DNA of 64,000 bases from JAGQOZ01 sp041399205 (GTDB taxonomy: Bacteria; Planctomycetota; Planctomycetia; Pirellulales; Pirellulaceae), in NCBI GenBank assembly GCA_041399205.1, contig JAWKTK010000006.1, positions 1-64,000 of the forward strand, given 5' to 3'. Made by a program: the position numbers and the translations under genes. Under the pieces are notes generated by a model. That model saw only the letters and a list, made by a program, of their open reading frames with translations, did no database searches and was not told where the DNA came from. The number at the start of each line of letters is the position of its first letter. Position 1 is the stretch's first letter. Of this stretch, positions 8,816 through 18,529 are shown in pieces.

Positions 8816-11128
8816 TCATCGGCTATATTCGTAGCCCAGTAGTGCATTAAATCCTGCTCCATCTACGCCGGACCCGAGCACTCGGTAGTATTTATCTGTG
8901 ATGTTTTCCAAACTGATGCGAACCAAATGTCGATGATCGTCATCCAGGCGGCACCCATCCGCAAATTCAACGTGCCGTAGCCCGGAGTGCCACCCGGAAT
9001 GAAGCGAACGTCACCCAAGTTAGCCGAAGCGTAACGATCTTGGCGACGTACTAGCCATGTGTAGATGTCAAAGTAGCGAGCAGTCTGCGGATTCGCCCAG
9101 CGAAGTCCCACAATCCCTTGCGTTGGCGGAATCCTGGAAAACGGTTCGCCTACCGTATCGTTGCGGCCATAGACGTACGAAAAGTTGCCGTACAACGACC
9201 ACGCATCGGTCAGCAGAATGTCGCCAGCCAGTTCGGTACCGTTGAGTGTTGCTTGTTGATTCGCTAAGAACTGTTCCGTTCCCACGAATTCGCGACCAAT
9301 CACACTTTCAAAATCGGTCCACCATTGAATGGCTTGCAAGCGAACAAAGTCACCATTCGTTTTGAGACCCACTTCGTAAGTCCGAGTATGTTCGGGCTGA
9401 ATGTCCAGATCACCCAGCCGAGGAACCGTTTGCACGTTTTGAATGGCAGTTTTGTTGGCCGTTAAATCGTCCAACGTCGGAGCTCGAAAGCCTTCGTAAA
9501 TCCCACCTACCGCTCGTACTTTTTCCGTCAGCTTGTAGTTCAAACCAACGCTGGCAATCCAATCTTGATACGTGCGTTGAAAGTGAATATCACCCAAACC
9601 ATCAAAATTGGGAGTGGCAGACATATTCAAGTTTTCGTAGCGAACGCCCGTGTTCAGCCCCAGTCGGTCGGTGAGCATCACGTCCCAATTCAAGAACAAG
9701 CCAAAGCGATCGGCAATCGAATCATCGGGATACTGCGGGTCGGTGGCAATCGGAACGGAATTCGGGTCAGCCGGATTGTTGGTGCGAACGCGCGAAGCAT
9801 TGATGTCTTCGTAGTAGTAATCGAATCCGTAAGTCACTTGCCCGAATTCGCACAAATCCTTGGTCGCGGCGGCGTTCACGCCCAGCATGTCGTCGGTGAA
9901 TTCGCCTTCTTCCAAGCGAGTCGGCACGGCGTTGGCAGCGTTGCTGTTGAAGCGAGTTTGCGACGAACCTTCTTTGATTCGCGTGTACGAAATCGTCGTG
10001 CTATAGCTGTCCATCAACGCGGTGTCAGCTGAAGCCGTTCAATCGCAAGTACACGAGATCTCGTTGCTGAGGATCAAAAAACGTGGGACGCTGCGTGGCC
10101 GAATTTCCGTTGGGTGCGGGCCCCAAGACAAACGGCAAAAATCGATCGCTTCTGGCCAAATCGTTTTGTTCAAAATGTTGCAGGGCAAATGTCAGCAACG
10201 TGGAATCATCTAACAGACGGTTGAACTTGACATCGCCCGCGTATTGGCTGTAGCCGGTGCCGGGCTGTTCGCCCAAACCGCCACCAATATCCAAGTCGTT
10301 GGTATTCAGATACGAACCGCCGGCAAACACGCCCGACTGTCCGACCCAACCCTCGACGTTCGCTCGCGAATAACTCGATTCGTCTGCCGAACCCAACACC
10401 TGATTGAACGAAAACCGCGAATAGTCGGCCGACAGCGGGTTCGCGCCACGAGTGACAATATTAATGGCACCGCCCAAAGCATCACTGCCCCACAGGACCG
10501 ACTGCGCACCTCGCACCACTTCAATACGGTCAATCATGCCCGGATCTATGGTAGCTGCGTACTGATTCGGACCCGCTCGTAAAATGCTGTTGTTCACTCG
10601 GATCCCGTCCACCATCACCAGAATCTGTTGGCCCGTGAGTCCTCGGATGAATGGCGATAGCTGCCCGTTACCGGTTTGCTGCAATGTGACACCCACTTCG
10701 TTTTGCAGCGCGCGGAACATGTTGTTGGACATCCGCTGTTGAATGGTCTGCTGATCGACGATGGTTGCCAGTTGAGCCGCATCGATGATGCTGGCGTCAG
10801 TTCGAAACAGACTACTCAAGCCAGACAGATCCGACGGGCTGGTGGCGAATGTCTGTTCCAGCGACGATGGCCAAACAATCGACGATGCGTCAAAGCTGCT
10901 GGCGACGCTTTGCGGTGGATTGGAAACTGGCGGCGAATTTTCGAGCGGTTGTTCGAAACGGTTCGACATGGGAGTGGGTTGCATCGAACCGGTCGATTCC
11001 GGCGCCGCCGGTGTGGAAACTTCCGGCGGTGTGACCACCACGGGTGGAAGCGTGGCGTCGGTTTGTGCCAACAGGTGTCCGCCGGTCCCAGCCAGGAACA
11101 AGACGGAATAAAGAACGTTTCGCAACAT
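8816..11128 (-). pseudogene. TonB-dependent outer-membrane receptor, disrupted by two frameshifts
   Basis: The first segment (11128 to about 10030) has a signal peptide, a Pro-rich stretch and a plug domain (FRALQNEVGVTLQQTGNGQLSPFIRGLTGQQILVMVDGIRVN...IDRIEVVRGAQSVLWGSDALGGAINIVT). Near 10026-10037 the frame changes, and the barrel continues to about 8950. A second change there restores a normal receptor C-terminus in another frame (RISLENITDKYYRVLGSGVDG, ending LGYEYSR, stop at 8816). In the unshifted frame the protein would end in unrelated residues. It resembles BtuB/CirA-like receptors, but the substrate cannot be told. Two single-base indels would restore one protein of about 770 residues. 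Confidence 0.88.
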
Positions 11129-11528
11129 GGTAGAAGCGCTTTCTGATATTCGTTCCGAACGTGCGGAAGTTTGCTACTGTGCTAGATCCGCCAATTCGTC
11201 CGTTTCCAGTTCCATCGTTCCTAGCGGTCGCACCAATCGATTCGAATTCCCATCGGTGGAACATCGATTACATTCGGCACACTTTTACGTTCCGCCCGCC
11301 CCAAAGCGGCGGCGCAGCCAACACCGTTGCCGCTTGGTTCGCCACCCAAAACCTCGAAACACCACTCTTTCGAGGAAACAAACTCGCATCCGTCCGTAAA
11401 ATCCGGTCAATCCTTCTTGACCACCCAGCCGTTACAAGCTGGGAATCCCTTGTGACCGGAACACTTCGGTGGTATGGTCGATGATATGTAAGAGGCTCGA
11501 TTTAGTGTTTTTCCAAAGGATTTCCACC
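11129..11528. other. Divergent intergenic region, no gene seen
   Basis: It separates the TonB receptor gene (-) from the LamG/PEP-CTERM gene (+). It should hold both promoters. The only clear structure is the nested inverted repeat at 11402-11460, listed separately. No convincing cobalamin-box motif was found upstream of the receptor. Confidence 0.55.
11402..11460 (+). promoter_or_regulatory. Nested inverted repeat upstream of the LamG gene
   Basis: The outer arms TCCGGTCA (11402-11409) and TGACCGGA (11453-11460) are perfect. Inside lies a second stem CCCAGC (11424-11429) / GCTGGG (11438-11443). The arrangement could fold as a two-stem RNA or be a protein-binding site about 70 bp before the GTG start. 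It does not match a riboswitch class I recognise. Confidence 0.4.
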
Positions 11529-12925
11529 GTGAAGAAGATGTTCAAAATTGGTTCTTTCTTTTGCGTGGCGATGTTTAGCGGCTAGTGCTGTGGCGCAAGA
11601 TTCGCCGTATGCTCAGACCGTCAAAAGCGTTGGGCGCAACGTATTACTATCAGTTGAATGAAACGGACACGTCCAACGGTGTCGTTGATTCCATGGGCAA
11701 CGGCCCAACAGGAACCTACAACGGCGACTACGATGGCGGTGCTCCGGAAGTGGGTGCCCCTGGTCCCGACTTCTTGTTCGAAGGCGGTGCCTGGACTGTC
11801 AGTGCCGAATGGGATGATTTCGGTGACGAACTAGACATCGTCGGGCTTGGTCCAGACAACGTGGCTCATGCCAGCAACAATGAAGGACACATTACTCTGG
11901 GCGACGGCAACTTGTTTGCGGCCAACGCCATGACCGTCTCCATGTTTGCTTTGGGTGGTCCCGCGCAGGGCGGTGACCGATTGTTTACCAACAACGTCGC
12001 CGATGCCACCACCAGTTTCCAAATTGTGGTAGGTAACGACGGCATTGTGGTTTCCACCAATCCCACAGTTGAATGTGATTTCGGCCGCTTGCGGCCACAA
12101 ATCTCTGTTTTTGCCGGGCGAAGGCGTAGAATTCACGAATCAAGGTGCGGACCGCGGCCTGAACGATACCAACAACGGTTGGTGGCACATCGTGGCGTCG
12201 ACCTTTGGCGAAACAGCCGAAGAACGATCGGAAAACATCCAGCTGTGGCTGAACGGTGTCGATCGAACCGCCGACATGTTGCCCGGTACCACCGGTTGGG
12301 GAACGGATACGGGTTAGCCAAGATTGGTGGACGTCGAGCTGATCCGTTTGATTCGACCACACACTCCGGAGCTCAGGACGAAGTTGCTGTCTGGTTGGAT
12401 CGCGTGCTCACGAACGACGAAGCGGTACTGTTGTTTGACGTTGCTGTCGGGCGAGCTGACCCGCCGGAACCTTCGAATCCTGGCGACTATAACAATGACG
12501 GAGCGATCAACGCTGCGGACATCGACCTTTTGACAGTGCAGATGAATGCAGCTTCTCCCGACTTGAACTTCGACGAAAACAATGACGGTTCCGTCGATCT
12601 AGCTGACCGCACCATCTGGGTCGAAAACCTGCGAAACACCTATTTCGGCGATTCGAATCTGGACGGCGAATTCAACAGTTCTGACTTTGTGGCCGTCTTT
12701 ACCGCCGGTGAATACGAAGACACCGCCGTTGGCAATTCTACTTGGGCCGAAGGCGACTGGAACGGCGATGGCGACTTCAACAGTAGCGACTTTGTCACGG
12801 CGTTCAGTGCCGGTGGTTACGAAATCGGGCCTCGTGCCGCGGTAGCCGCAGTCCCCGAACCTGCCAGCAACGTTATGGTCCTGCTGGGACTTCTGGGACT
12901 TTCGTTGGTTCGCCGACGCAAGTAA
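11529..12925 (+). pseudogene. Exported LamG-like/dockerin protein with PEP-CTERM sorting signal, several frameshifts
   Basis: The start GTG at 11529 has AAAGGA upstream and begins a signal peptide (KKMFKIGSFFCVAMFS). The frame breaks near 11575, and again near 11626, where an AAAA run has one A too many. A LamG/concanavalin-like domain follows (TYYYQLNETDTSNGVVDSMG). Frame changes near 12080 and 12316 bracket a segment read in another frame (GVEFTNQGADRGLNDTNNGWWHIVASTF). Then come four dockerin-like calcium motifs (GDYNNDGAINAADID, DENNDGSVDLADR, GDSNLDGEFNSSDF, GDWNGDGDFNSSDF). The end is a PEP-CTERM signal (VPEPASNVMVLLGLLGLSLVRRRK), which directs sorting by an exosortase. Confidence 0.82.
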
Positions 12926-12954
12926 GCGTATGACCGCTGAATTGCTCTGAATGA

Positions 12955-12989
12955 AAAGCCCGGTAGCTCGATCCGCTGCCGGGCTTTTT
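12955..12989 (+). terminator. Rho-independent terminator of the LamG/PEP-CTERM gene
   Basis: The stem GCCCGGTAGC / GCTGCCGGGC (one G-U pair) is followed by TTTTT and preceded by AAAA, 30 bp after the stop codon. Confidence 0.85.
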
Positions 12990-13242
12990 CGTTTGTTGGT
13001 CAGAGTTTTGCGCCTTCGTACGGTTCCGGGACACACTTCCCGACCGCGCCTTTCTTCGCGCGTCTGAGCAAAACCCATGCTGTCATGCTATCACGCTGTC
13101 CGGCGATCCGTCTTGTGGCTGGTATCGATTCCGAGTACCGTTCGGCGTCTTATTTCCGAAACGGTTCCGTCTATTCGCTTGTGGTCGCACGATGTCGTAT
13201 TTCCCGCCTTTTAGATTTGGTTCGAACCGAAAGGTGAGCCGA

Positions 13243-13965
13243 ATGGTGATTAGCCAGCAGACCGTTATCGGTTGGCTTGTTGTGTTGTTGGTTTCTGGAT
13301 TGAGCGGTTGCCATTCGTCGGGGACCATTCAAAACGTCGACGGTGTCCGCCAGTTTCAACAGGGGCAACCTCAAGCGGCGTTGCAAAGTTTCCAGCAGGC
13401 TCTGGCGGCCAATCCCCAGAACGCAGACGCCTACTACAACATGGCGTCGACGTACCATTACTTGGGCCGACAGAATTCAAACGATAAGATGCTGCAACAA
13501 GCGGAAAACTTGTATCATCAGTGTTTGGACATGGCACCGAATCATGTGCCTTGCTACCGAGCACTCGCGGTGTTGCTGGTTGATACCGACCGTCCTAAGA
13601 GTGCCTTCACATTGCTGGAGCGCTGGGCCGAACGGACTCCACAACTAGCGGATCCCAAGGTCGAGATTGCTCGGTTACACGACGAATTTGGCGAAACCGA
13701 TTTGGCAAGTCGTCGCCTGGCGGAAGCCATCGATATCGAACCAGGGAATGCTCGCGCGTGGACGGCGATGGCTCGACTGCGCGAACAAGACGGCCACTAC
13801 GCGCAGGCCTTGAACGACTACCAACACGCATTACGGCTCAATAATGCACAACCTGGTGTGGCACAACGCGTTGCGTCACTACAGCAACGCCTGGCCAGTG
13901 ATCCGAACTTGCTGCGGTCGGGAACACGCACGGCCAGTCAAGATTCGCAGTGGCGACAACGCTAA
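13243..13965 (+). CDS. TPR-repeat lipoprotein
   Basis: A 240-residue product. The start at 13243 (MVISQQ) is preferred over 13192 because AAAGGTGAG precedes it and it leads directly into a lipoprotein signal peptide with lipobox LSGC. After the Cys there are several tetratricopeptide repeats (FQQGQPQAALQSFQQALAANP, ADAYYNMASTYHYLGR, ARAWTAMARLREQDGHYAQALNDYQHALRLN). It is probably anchored on the outer or inner membrane and scaffolds other proteins. Specific partners are unknown. It lies upstream of serC with a 200-bp gap, so it is probably separate from it. Confidence 0.85.
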   Translation: MVISQQTVIGWLVVLLVSGLSGCHSSGTIQNVDGVRQFQQGQPQAALQSFQQALAANPQNADAYYNMASTYHYLGRQNSNDKMLQQAENLYHQCLDMAPNHVPCYRALAVLLVDTDRPKSAFTLLERWAERTPQLADPKVEIARLHDEFGETDLASRRLAEAIDIEPGNARAWTAMARLREQDGHYAQALNDYQHALRLNNAQPGVAQRVASLQQRLASDPNLLRSGTRTASQDSQWRQR

Positions 13966-14165
13966 GTTGAATCGGCCTGAACCTGGTAGTTGGTTCGCAC
14001 CTCCCAGACTTGCAGCAGGTAATCTGCCAACAATCTTCGCTGGGCGACCTTCTAAACAAACGGAACTCAGCTTAAAATCTCGATTTTTACCCGTTCGGCA
14101 AATCGAACCTAGGTAGTTTCTGACCGTCGTTCTTCGGCTATTTGCGGCCAATTTTGGGGTCTAAC

Positions 14166-15278
14166 ATGTCCGGAACCGTGAACTTACAGTCTCGAGTCTA
14201 CAACTTTTCAGCAGGTCCCGCCGTCCTGCCCGTTTCCGTCTTGGAAAAAATTCAGCAAGATTTGCTTTGTTTACCAGGTGCCGGAGCGTCCATTCTGGAA
14301 ATCAGTCACCGCAGCGCGGATTTCATTGCCATCATGGAATCAGCCAAAAGCGGGATTCGGCAACTACTAGCCATTCCGGAAGACTACAAAATTTTGTTCC
14401 TGCAGGGTGGTTCTAGGCTGCAGTTTTCCATGATCCCCATGAACCTTTTGCGGAATTCCGGCAAGACGGCAGACTACATCTTGACCGGTTCGTGGGGCAA
14501 GAAAGCGTGTGCCGAAGCCAAAAAAGAAGGCAACGTCAACGTCGTATGGGACGGCAAAGAAGGTGGTTATTCGAACCTGCCAACGCAAAATGAACTACGC
14601 CTCACTCCGGACGCGGCCTATTGCTACATCACTTCCAACGAAACCATTGAAGGCGTCCAATTCCACGCGGAACCCGACACCGGCAACGTTCCGCTGATCA
14701 GTGATGCCTCATCCGACTTCATGCATCGTCCGCTGCCGATCGAAAAATACGGCATGGTCTACGCGTGTGCTCAAAAGAACGCGGGCCCAGCCGGTGTTAC
14801 CGTAGTCATTGCCAAAGAGGAACTGCTGACGCAAGGCGCGGACGACTTGCCCGGGTATTTGAATTACAAGCAGCACCTGGACAATGATTCCATGTACAAC
14901 ACGCCACCCACGTTTGCCATTTATGTGTTGGACTTGGTGGCCAAGTGGTTGCTGAATGACATCGGTGGCTTGGACAAAATGCACCAGTTAAATCAAGACA
15001 AAGCAGCATTGCTGTACGACGTTGTCGATAGCAGCAATGGGTTCTACGCCGGTCATGCCGCCAAGAACTGCCGCAGTTTGATGAACGTGACTTTTCGCTT
15101 GCCCAATGACGAACTGCAAAGCAAATTCGTCAAACAGGCGGCAGAACGTCAATTGACAAACCTGAAGGGCCATCGCAGTGTGGGTGGAATTCGAGTTTCC
15201 ATTTACAACGCCATGCCGCTGGACGGCGTGGTCGCCATGCGAGACTTCATGCGGGAATTTGCACAACAAAACGCCTAG
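14166..15278 (+). CDS. serC: Phosphoserine aminotransferase
   Basis: PLP enzyme of serine (and pyridoxine) biosynthesis that converts 3-phosphohydroxypyruvate and glutamate to phosphoserine. It is 370 residues from ATG 14166, which gives the family N-terminus (RVYNFSAGPAVLPVSVLEKI). A TTG at 14142 would add eight residues and is less likely. The PLP-binding lysine is K204 in ACAQKNAGPAGVT. Other family blocks are LFLQGGSRLQFSMIPMNLL, GSWGKKACAEAKK and GHRSVGGIRVSIYNAMP. It is directly followed by serA 56 bp later, making a serine-biosynthesis operon. Confidence 0.97.
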   Translation: MSGTVNLQSRVYNFSAGPAVLPVSVLEKIQQDLLCLPGAGASILEISHRSADFIAIMESAKSGIRQLLAIPEDYKILFLQGGSRLQFSMIPMNLLRNSGKTADYILTGSWGKKACAEAKKEGNVNVVWDGKEGGYSNLPTQNELRLTPDAAYCYITSNETIEGVQFHAEPDTGNVPLISDASSDFMHRPLPIEKYGMVYACAQKNAGPAGVTVVIAKEELLTQGADDLPGYLNYKQHLDNDSMYNTPPTFAIYVLDLVAKWLLNDIGGLDKMHQLNQDKAALLYDVVDSSNGFYAGHAAKNCRSLMNVTFRLPNDELQSKFVKQAAERQLTNLKGHRSVGGIRVSIYNAMPLDGVVAMRDFMREFAQQNA

Positions 15279-15334
15279 TCTTGGACGCTTCGCCGTTTGA
15301 CCTTTCTCAACCGTTTGCCGAAAAAGTGATCGCC

Positions 15335-16954
15335 ATGTACAAAGTCATCGTCCTAGACAATATTGCTCAAGAAGGATTGGATCTGTTAGACGCCGCTGAA
15401 GGGATCGAATATGAAGTTCGAACCAAATTGGCCGGTGAAGAACTACGATCCGCATTGGCAGAATTCGACGGAGCGATTTGTCGAAGCGGGGTGAAAATAA
15501 CCGCCGAATCACTGAAAGACAACAAACGCTTGAAGGCCATCGTTCGCGCCGGAGTCGGTACGGACAACATTGACAAAACCGCGTCAACTCGGCGAGGCAT
15601 CATTGTGATGAACACGCCCGCCGGCAATACGCTCAGCACCGCGGAACACACTTTTGCTCTGATGCTGGGTCTGTCTCGCAATGTCGCTCCGGCACACCAA
15701 AGCTTGAAAGAACATCGATGGGACCGCAAAGCATACATGGGAACGCAGCTGGCCGACAAAACGTTGGGAGTTGTGGGGCTGGGACGAATTGGCCAGGAAG
15801 TTGCCAAACGAGCTCGCGCGTTTGAAATGAAGGTAGTGGGTTTTGACCCGTTTATTTCCGCAGAACGAGCTGCCGAATTGGGAATCGAATTGGTCAGCCA
15901 AGTAACAGACATGTTGCCGCTGATTGATTACATGACCGTGCACACTCCGCTGACTCCCGAAACCAAAGGCCTGATCAATACGACCAATTTGGACAAGCTG
16001 AAAAACGGCGTTCGTTTGGTGAATTGTGCTCGCGGCGGCATCTACGAAGAAGCAGCGCTGATCGAAGGACTCAAGAGCGGCAAGATTGCCGGAGTTGCGT
16101 TGGACGTCTTTGACGACGAACCGTGCACCGAAAGCCCCTTGTTCGAAATGGACGGCGTATTGTGTACGCCTCACCTAGGTGCCAGTACCGAAGAAGCTCA
16201 AACGCAAGTGGCCGTTGAAGCGGTCCAGTTGCTGACCAACTTCTTGCAAACGGGCGAGATTCGTCATGCGGTCAATATGGCAGCGTTGGATCCCAAGACA
16301 CTGGAATCGCTCAAGGGATACCTGGACATCTCCTATCGTCTGGGACGCCTCTTGGCGCAGTTGAATCCGGAAAAGGCGGTCAGTTGCAAGTTGATTTACC
16401 GAGGCGAAGTGGCGGATCAAAACACCAAGCTGTTGACTTCGTCCTTCTGTGCTGGCTTGATCGAAGACGCCATGCAAGAAGAGGCGAATATTGTTAACGC
16501 ACAAATGATTCTTCAAGATCGAGGCATCCAGGTTTCGTCTGAATCGAGTTCAGATCGAGGTGCCTTCAACGCGTCGGTGACAGCCGAAGTGATGACAGAT
16601 GGCGGACGAACCTTAACGGCATCCGGAACGCTGTTCGGCAACAACATGCCGCGTTTGATTCGTTTGGAAGATTACCGTCTGGAAGCCTACTTAGACGGCG
16701 TCCTGTTTGTCTTTCGCCACAACGACGTCCCCGGCATCATCGGTAACGTGGGCAGTATCTTTGGCAAACACAACATCAATATTGCTCAGATGGCCGTGGG
16801 CCGATCCGCGCCGGGCGGCGATGCCGTGGGCGTAATGAATCTAGATAGTCCGCCGTCGCAAGCCACCATTGACGAAATCTTGTCACATCCTCATATCACC
16901 GAAATTCGACTGGTGCAGTTGCCCGTAGCAGGCCAATTGCCGCCATGGATGTAG
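15335..16954 (+). CDS. serA: D-3-phosphoglycerate dehydrogenase (long form with ACT domain)
   Basis: Catalyses the first committed step of serine synthesis, oxidising 3-phosphoglycerate with NAD. The ATG at 15335 (MYKVIVLDN) is chosen from the family start; an upstream TTG at 15281 is in frame. The 539-residue product has an NAD-binding Rossmann motif (LGVVGLGRIGQEV), catalytic Arg in NCARGGIYEE, and the His block TPHLGASTEEAQ. An allosteric-substrate-binding intervening domain and a C-terminal ACT domain (VFRHNDVPGIIGNVGSIFGKHNINIAQMAVGR) follow. The ACT domain implies serine feedback. It partners with serC just upstream. Confidence 0.97.
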   Translation: MYKVIVLDNIAQEGLDLLDAAEGIEYEVRTKLAGEELRSALAEFDGAICRSGVKITAESLKDNKRLKAIVRAGVGTDNIDKTASTRRGIIVMNTPAGNTLSTAEHTFALMLGLSRNVAPAHQSLKEHRWDRKAYMGTQLADKTLGVVGLGRIGQEVAKRARAFEMKVVGFDPFISAERAAELGIELVSQVTDMLPLIDYMTVHTPLTPETKGLINTTNLDKLKNGVRLVNCARGGIYEEAALIEGLKSGKIAGVALDVFDDEPCTESPLFEMDGVLCTPHLGASTEEAQTQVAVEAVQLLTNFLQTGEIRHAVNMAALDPKTLESLKGYLDISYRLGRLLAQLNPEKAVSCKLIYRGEVADQNTKLLTSSFCAGLIEDAMQEEANIVNAQMILQDRGIQVSSESSSDRGAFNASVTAEVMTDGGRTLTASGTLFGNNMPRLIRLEDYRLEAYLDGVLFVFRHNDVPGIIGNVGSIFGKHNINIAQMAVGRSAPGGDAVGVMNLDSPPSQATIDEILSHPHITEIRLVQLPVAGQLPPWM

Positions 16955-17146
16955 ACGAACCGTTCGCAACGAATCTGCGGAAAATGCGGTTTCGCATTCG
17001 GGTGATTGCGAATGAATCGTACGCTGCCGTCGAATTGAATTGTGGCGATTCGGCGACGTGATTAGCGTACAGGTTAGTGTTTTTGCCTGATTGGCGACGT
17101 CTAGTACATTGCCACGTTCACTCGCTTTAACCTCAAAGTTCACTCC

Positions 17147-18410
17147 ATGTTGGCCAGTAGCCTAACGCAATTATCGAGCGTCTTGTCTGCGCTTCCGCGA
17201 AATTTGCTTTGGCTGGCAGACCATTCAGAAAGTTCCTATTTCCGGCTGGTATGTATTGCTGGAACCATTGTGGCAACGCTGCTGCCCAACGCTTTTGCCG
17301 CAGCTTGGTTGGTCTATCTAGCGAGACAAGTTCGCCACGGCCACCACATAGATCTGGCCATTCGATATCGCTTTGTTCGACGAGTCCACACGGTTCTATG
17401 GTGGCTAGGCAGTTTGATACCGTTCGTCTTGTTCGACTGGCCGAACTGGCGTTTCGAACGAACCGTCGACGCGGATCACCAGTTCAACCTGCTGGTGGCG
17501 TTCAGCCCCATGGCACTGTCGTGGCTCATCTCGCGAATGGAATTTGGCGCGTTCAATAGATTCTTGCAGCAGTATTCACGCGAGGACACTCGCATTGAAA
17601 CCACAACAAAGTCACTTCACACGCACTTCTTGTCCAATCACGGTCTGCTGCTAATTCCGCTAATGGCCGTCGTGTTTGTTGTGTCGCTGGTCGGTATTGC
17701 GATGATGGCCCAATGTTCCAACGAACTGTCCTTCTTGGTAGGACTAGCTTGCGTGGGCCTGTTGCCCATTACTATGCCCTTGTTGCTGATGCCGTGGTGT
17801 CGCCGTTTACATGTCACGGCAAAGACAACAAACCGATCGATTCCGGTATACGAACTGCCAATGACGCCGCAGCGAACGGCGTGCTTTGTGACAGGAATTG
17901 GTCACCCGTGGCAAGCCATCTTCTTGTCACAGAAGTTGGCACGCTGCGCGATCAGGTTCAATTGAATTCACTGCTTCAACATGAAATCGCACATTCGTTT
18001 GCTGCATCCATTACACGTCGGCATTCGCTTAACTTCCTTATTGCTGGGTTTCGCGGCGCTTGTCCGTTCTGGATGGTTCGCACGAACCGAGCATCCGTCT
18101 GGCGATTGCGCAATGTCTGCTGCTGGCAATCTGGCTGACCTTAAACATTTGTTGGCAGTGGCGTCACGAATTCGACGCAGACTGGCAAGCTTGTCACCAA
18201 TTGGCCAGGACGACACAACTTCCGTTTGCTCAAGCGGTCCACGCCTATGCCGACACGCTACGGTGGCTGGGCCGAACAGATCCAGACGCTGCCGCCGCAT
18301 CATGGTCTCACCCTTCGCTGGATCGAAGAATCACGCGTCTTCAGGCTCGCATGTCGAGCCTTACGGCTTGTGAAGTTGCGATTTTTGGTAGCCCGAAACG
18401 TAAGTTTTGA
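17147..18410 (+). pseudogene. M48-type membrane metallopeptidase, broken by about three frameshifts
   Basis: The first frame (17147-17965) gives an N-terminal multi-pass membrane region. Near 17925 the frame changes, giving LVTEVGTLRDQVQLNSLLQHEIAHS with the zinc motif HEIAH. Near 17995 it changes again to a hydrophobic stretch (IRLLHPLHVGIRLTSLLLGFAALV). Near 18070 it passes to a third frame (EPSIRLAIAQCLLLAIWLTLNICWQWRHEFDADWQACHQLA) holding EFDAD, the typical third zinc ligand of M48/BlaR-like peptidases. The order TM - HExxH - TM - ExxxD is that of M48. The C-terminus runs into a planctomycete repeat (SPKRKF). It is probably inactive unless the sequence is in error. Confidence 0.75.
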
Positions 18411-18442
18411 AGTTGCGTTTTTTTCATAGCCCGAAACGTAAG
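18372..18442 (+). repeat. Two tandem copies of a GAAGTTGCG...TAGCCCGAAACGTAAG unit
   Basis: GAAGTTGCG occurs at 18372-18380 and 18409-18417. TAGCCCGAAACGTAAG occurs at 18389-18404 and 18427-18442. The spacing is about 37 bp, indicating a recent tandem duplication. The first copy supplies the last codons of the broken M48 gene. Confidence 0.8.
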
Positions 18443-18490
18443 TGAGGGAGATTGAGTGCTTCCGAAATCCCTCGCTGACGCTTCGGGCTA
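18427..18490. repeat. Palindromic repeat element (23-bp arms)
   Basis: The arms at 18427-18449 and 18468-18490 match in inverted orientation at 20 of 23 positions. They begin TAGCCCGAA and end TTCGGGCTA. The outer sequence is of the kind seen dispersed in planctomycete genomes; this is from memory and not checked. It lies between the 3' ends of two convergent genes. Confidence 0.75.
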
Positions 18491-18529
18491 GGAAATTCCG
18501 CCGAGAAACGCAGATGCGCAACTTCAAGA

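Noticed and set aside
11129..11460. Cobalamin or other riboswitch upstream of the TonB receptor
   Set aside because: No recognisable B12 box on the minus strand, so the receptor substrate was left open.
13215..13232. tRNA T-arm-like GGTTCGAACC
   Set aside because: There is no acceptor stem, anticodon arm or CCA context. It lies just before the TPR lipoprotein start and is simply a palindrome.
16983..16998. Hairpin after serA as a terminator
   Set aside because: The AATGCG / CGCATT stem is short and has no following T-tract, so it was not listed as a terminator.
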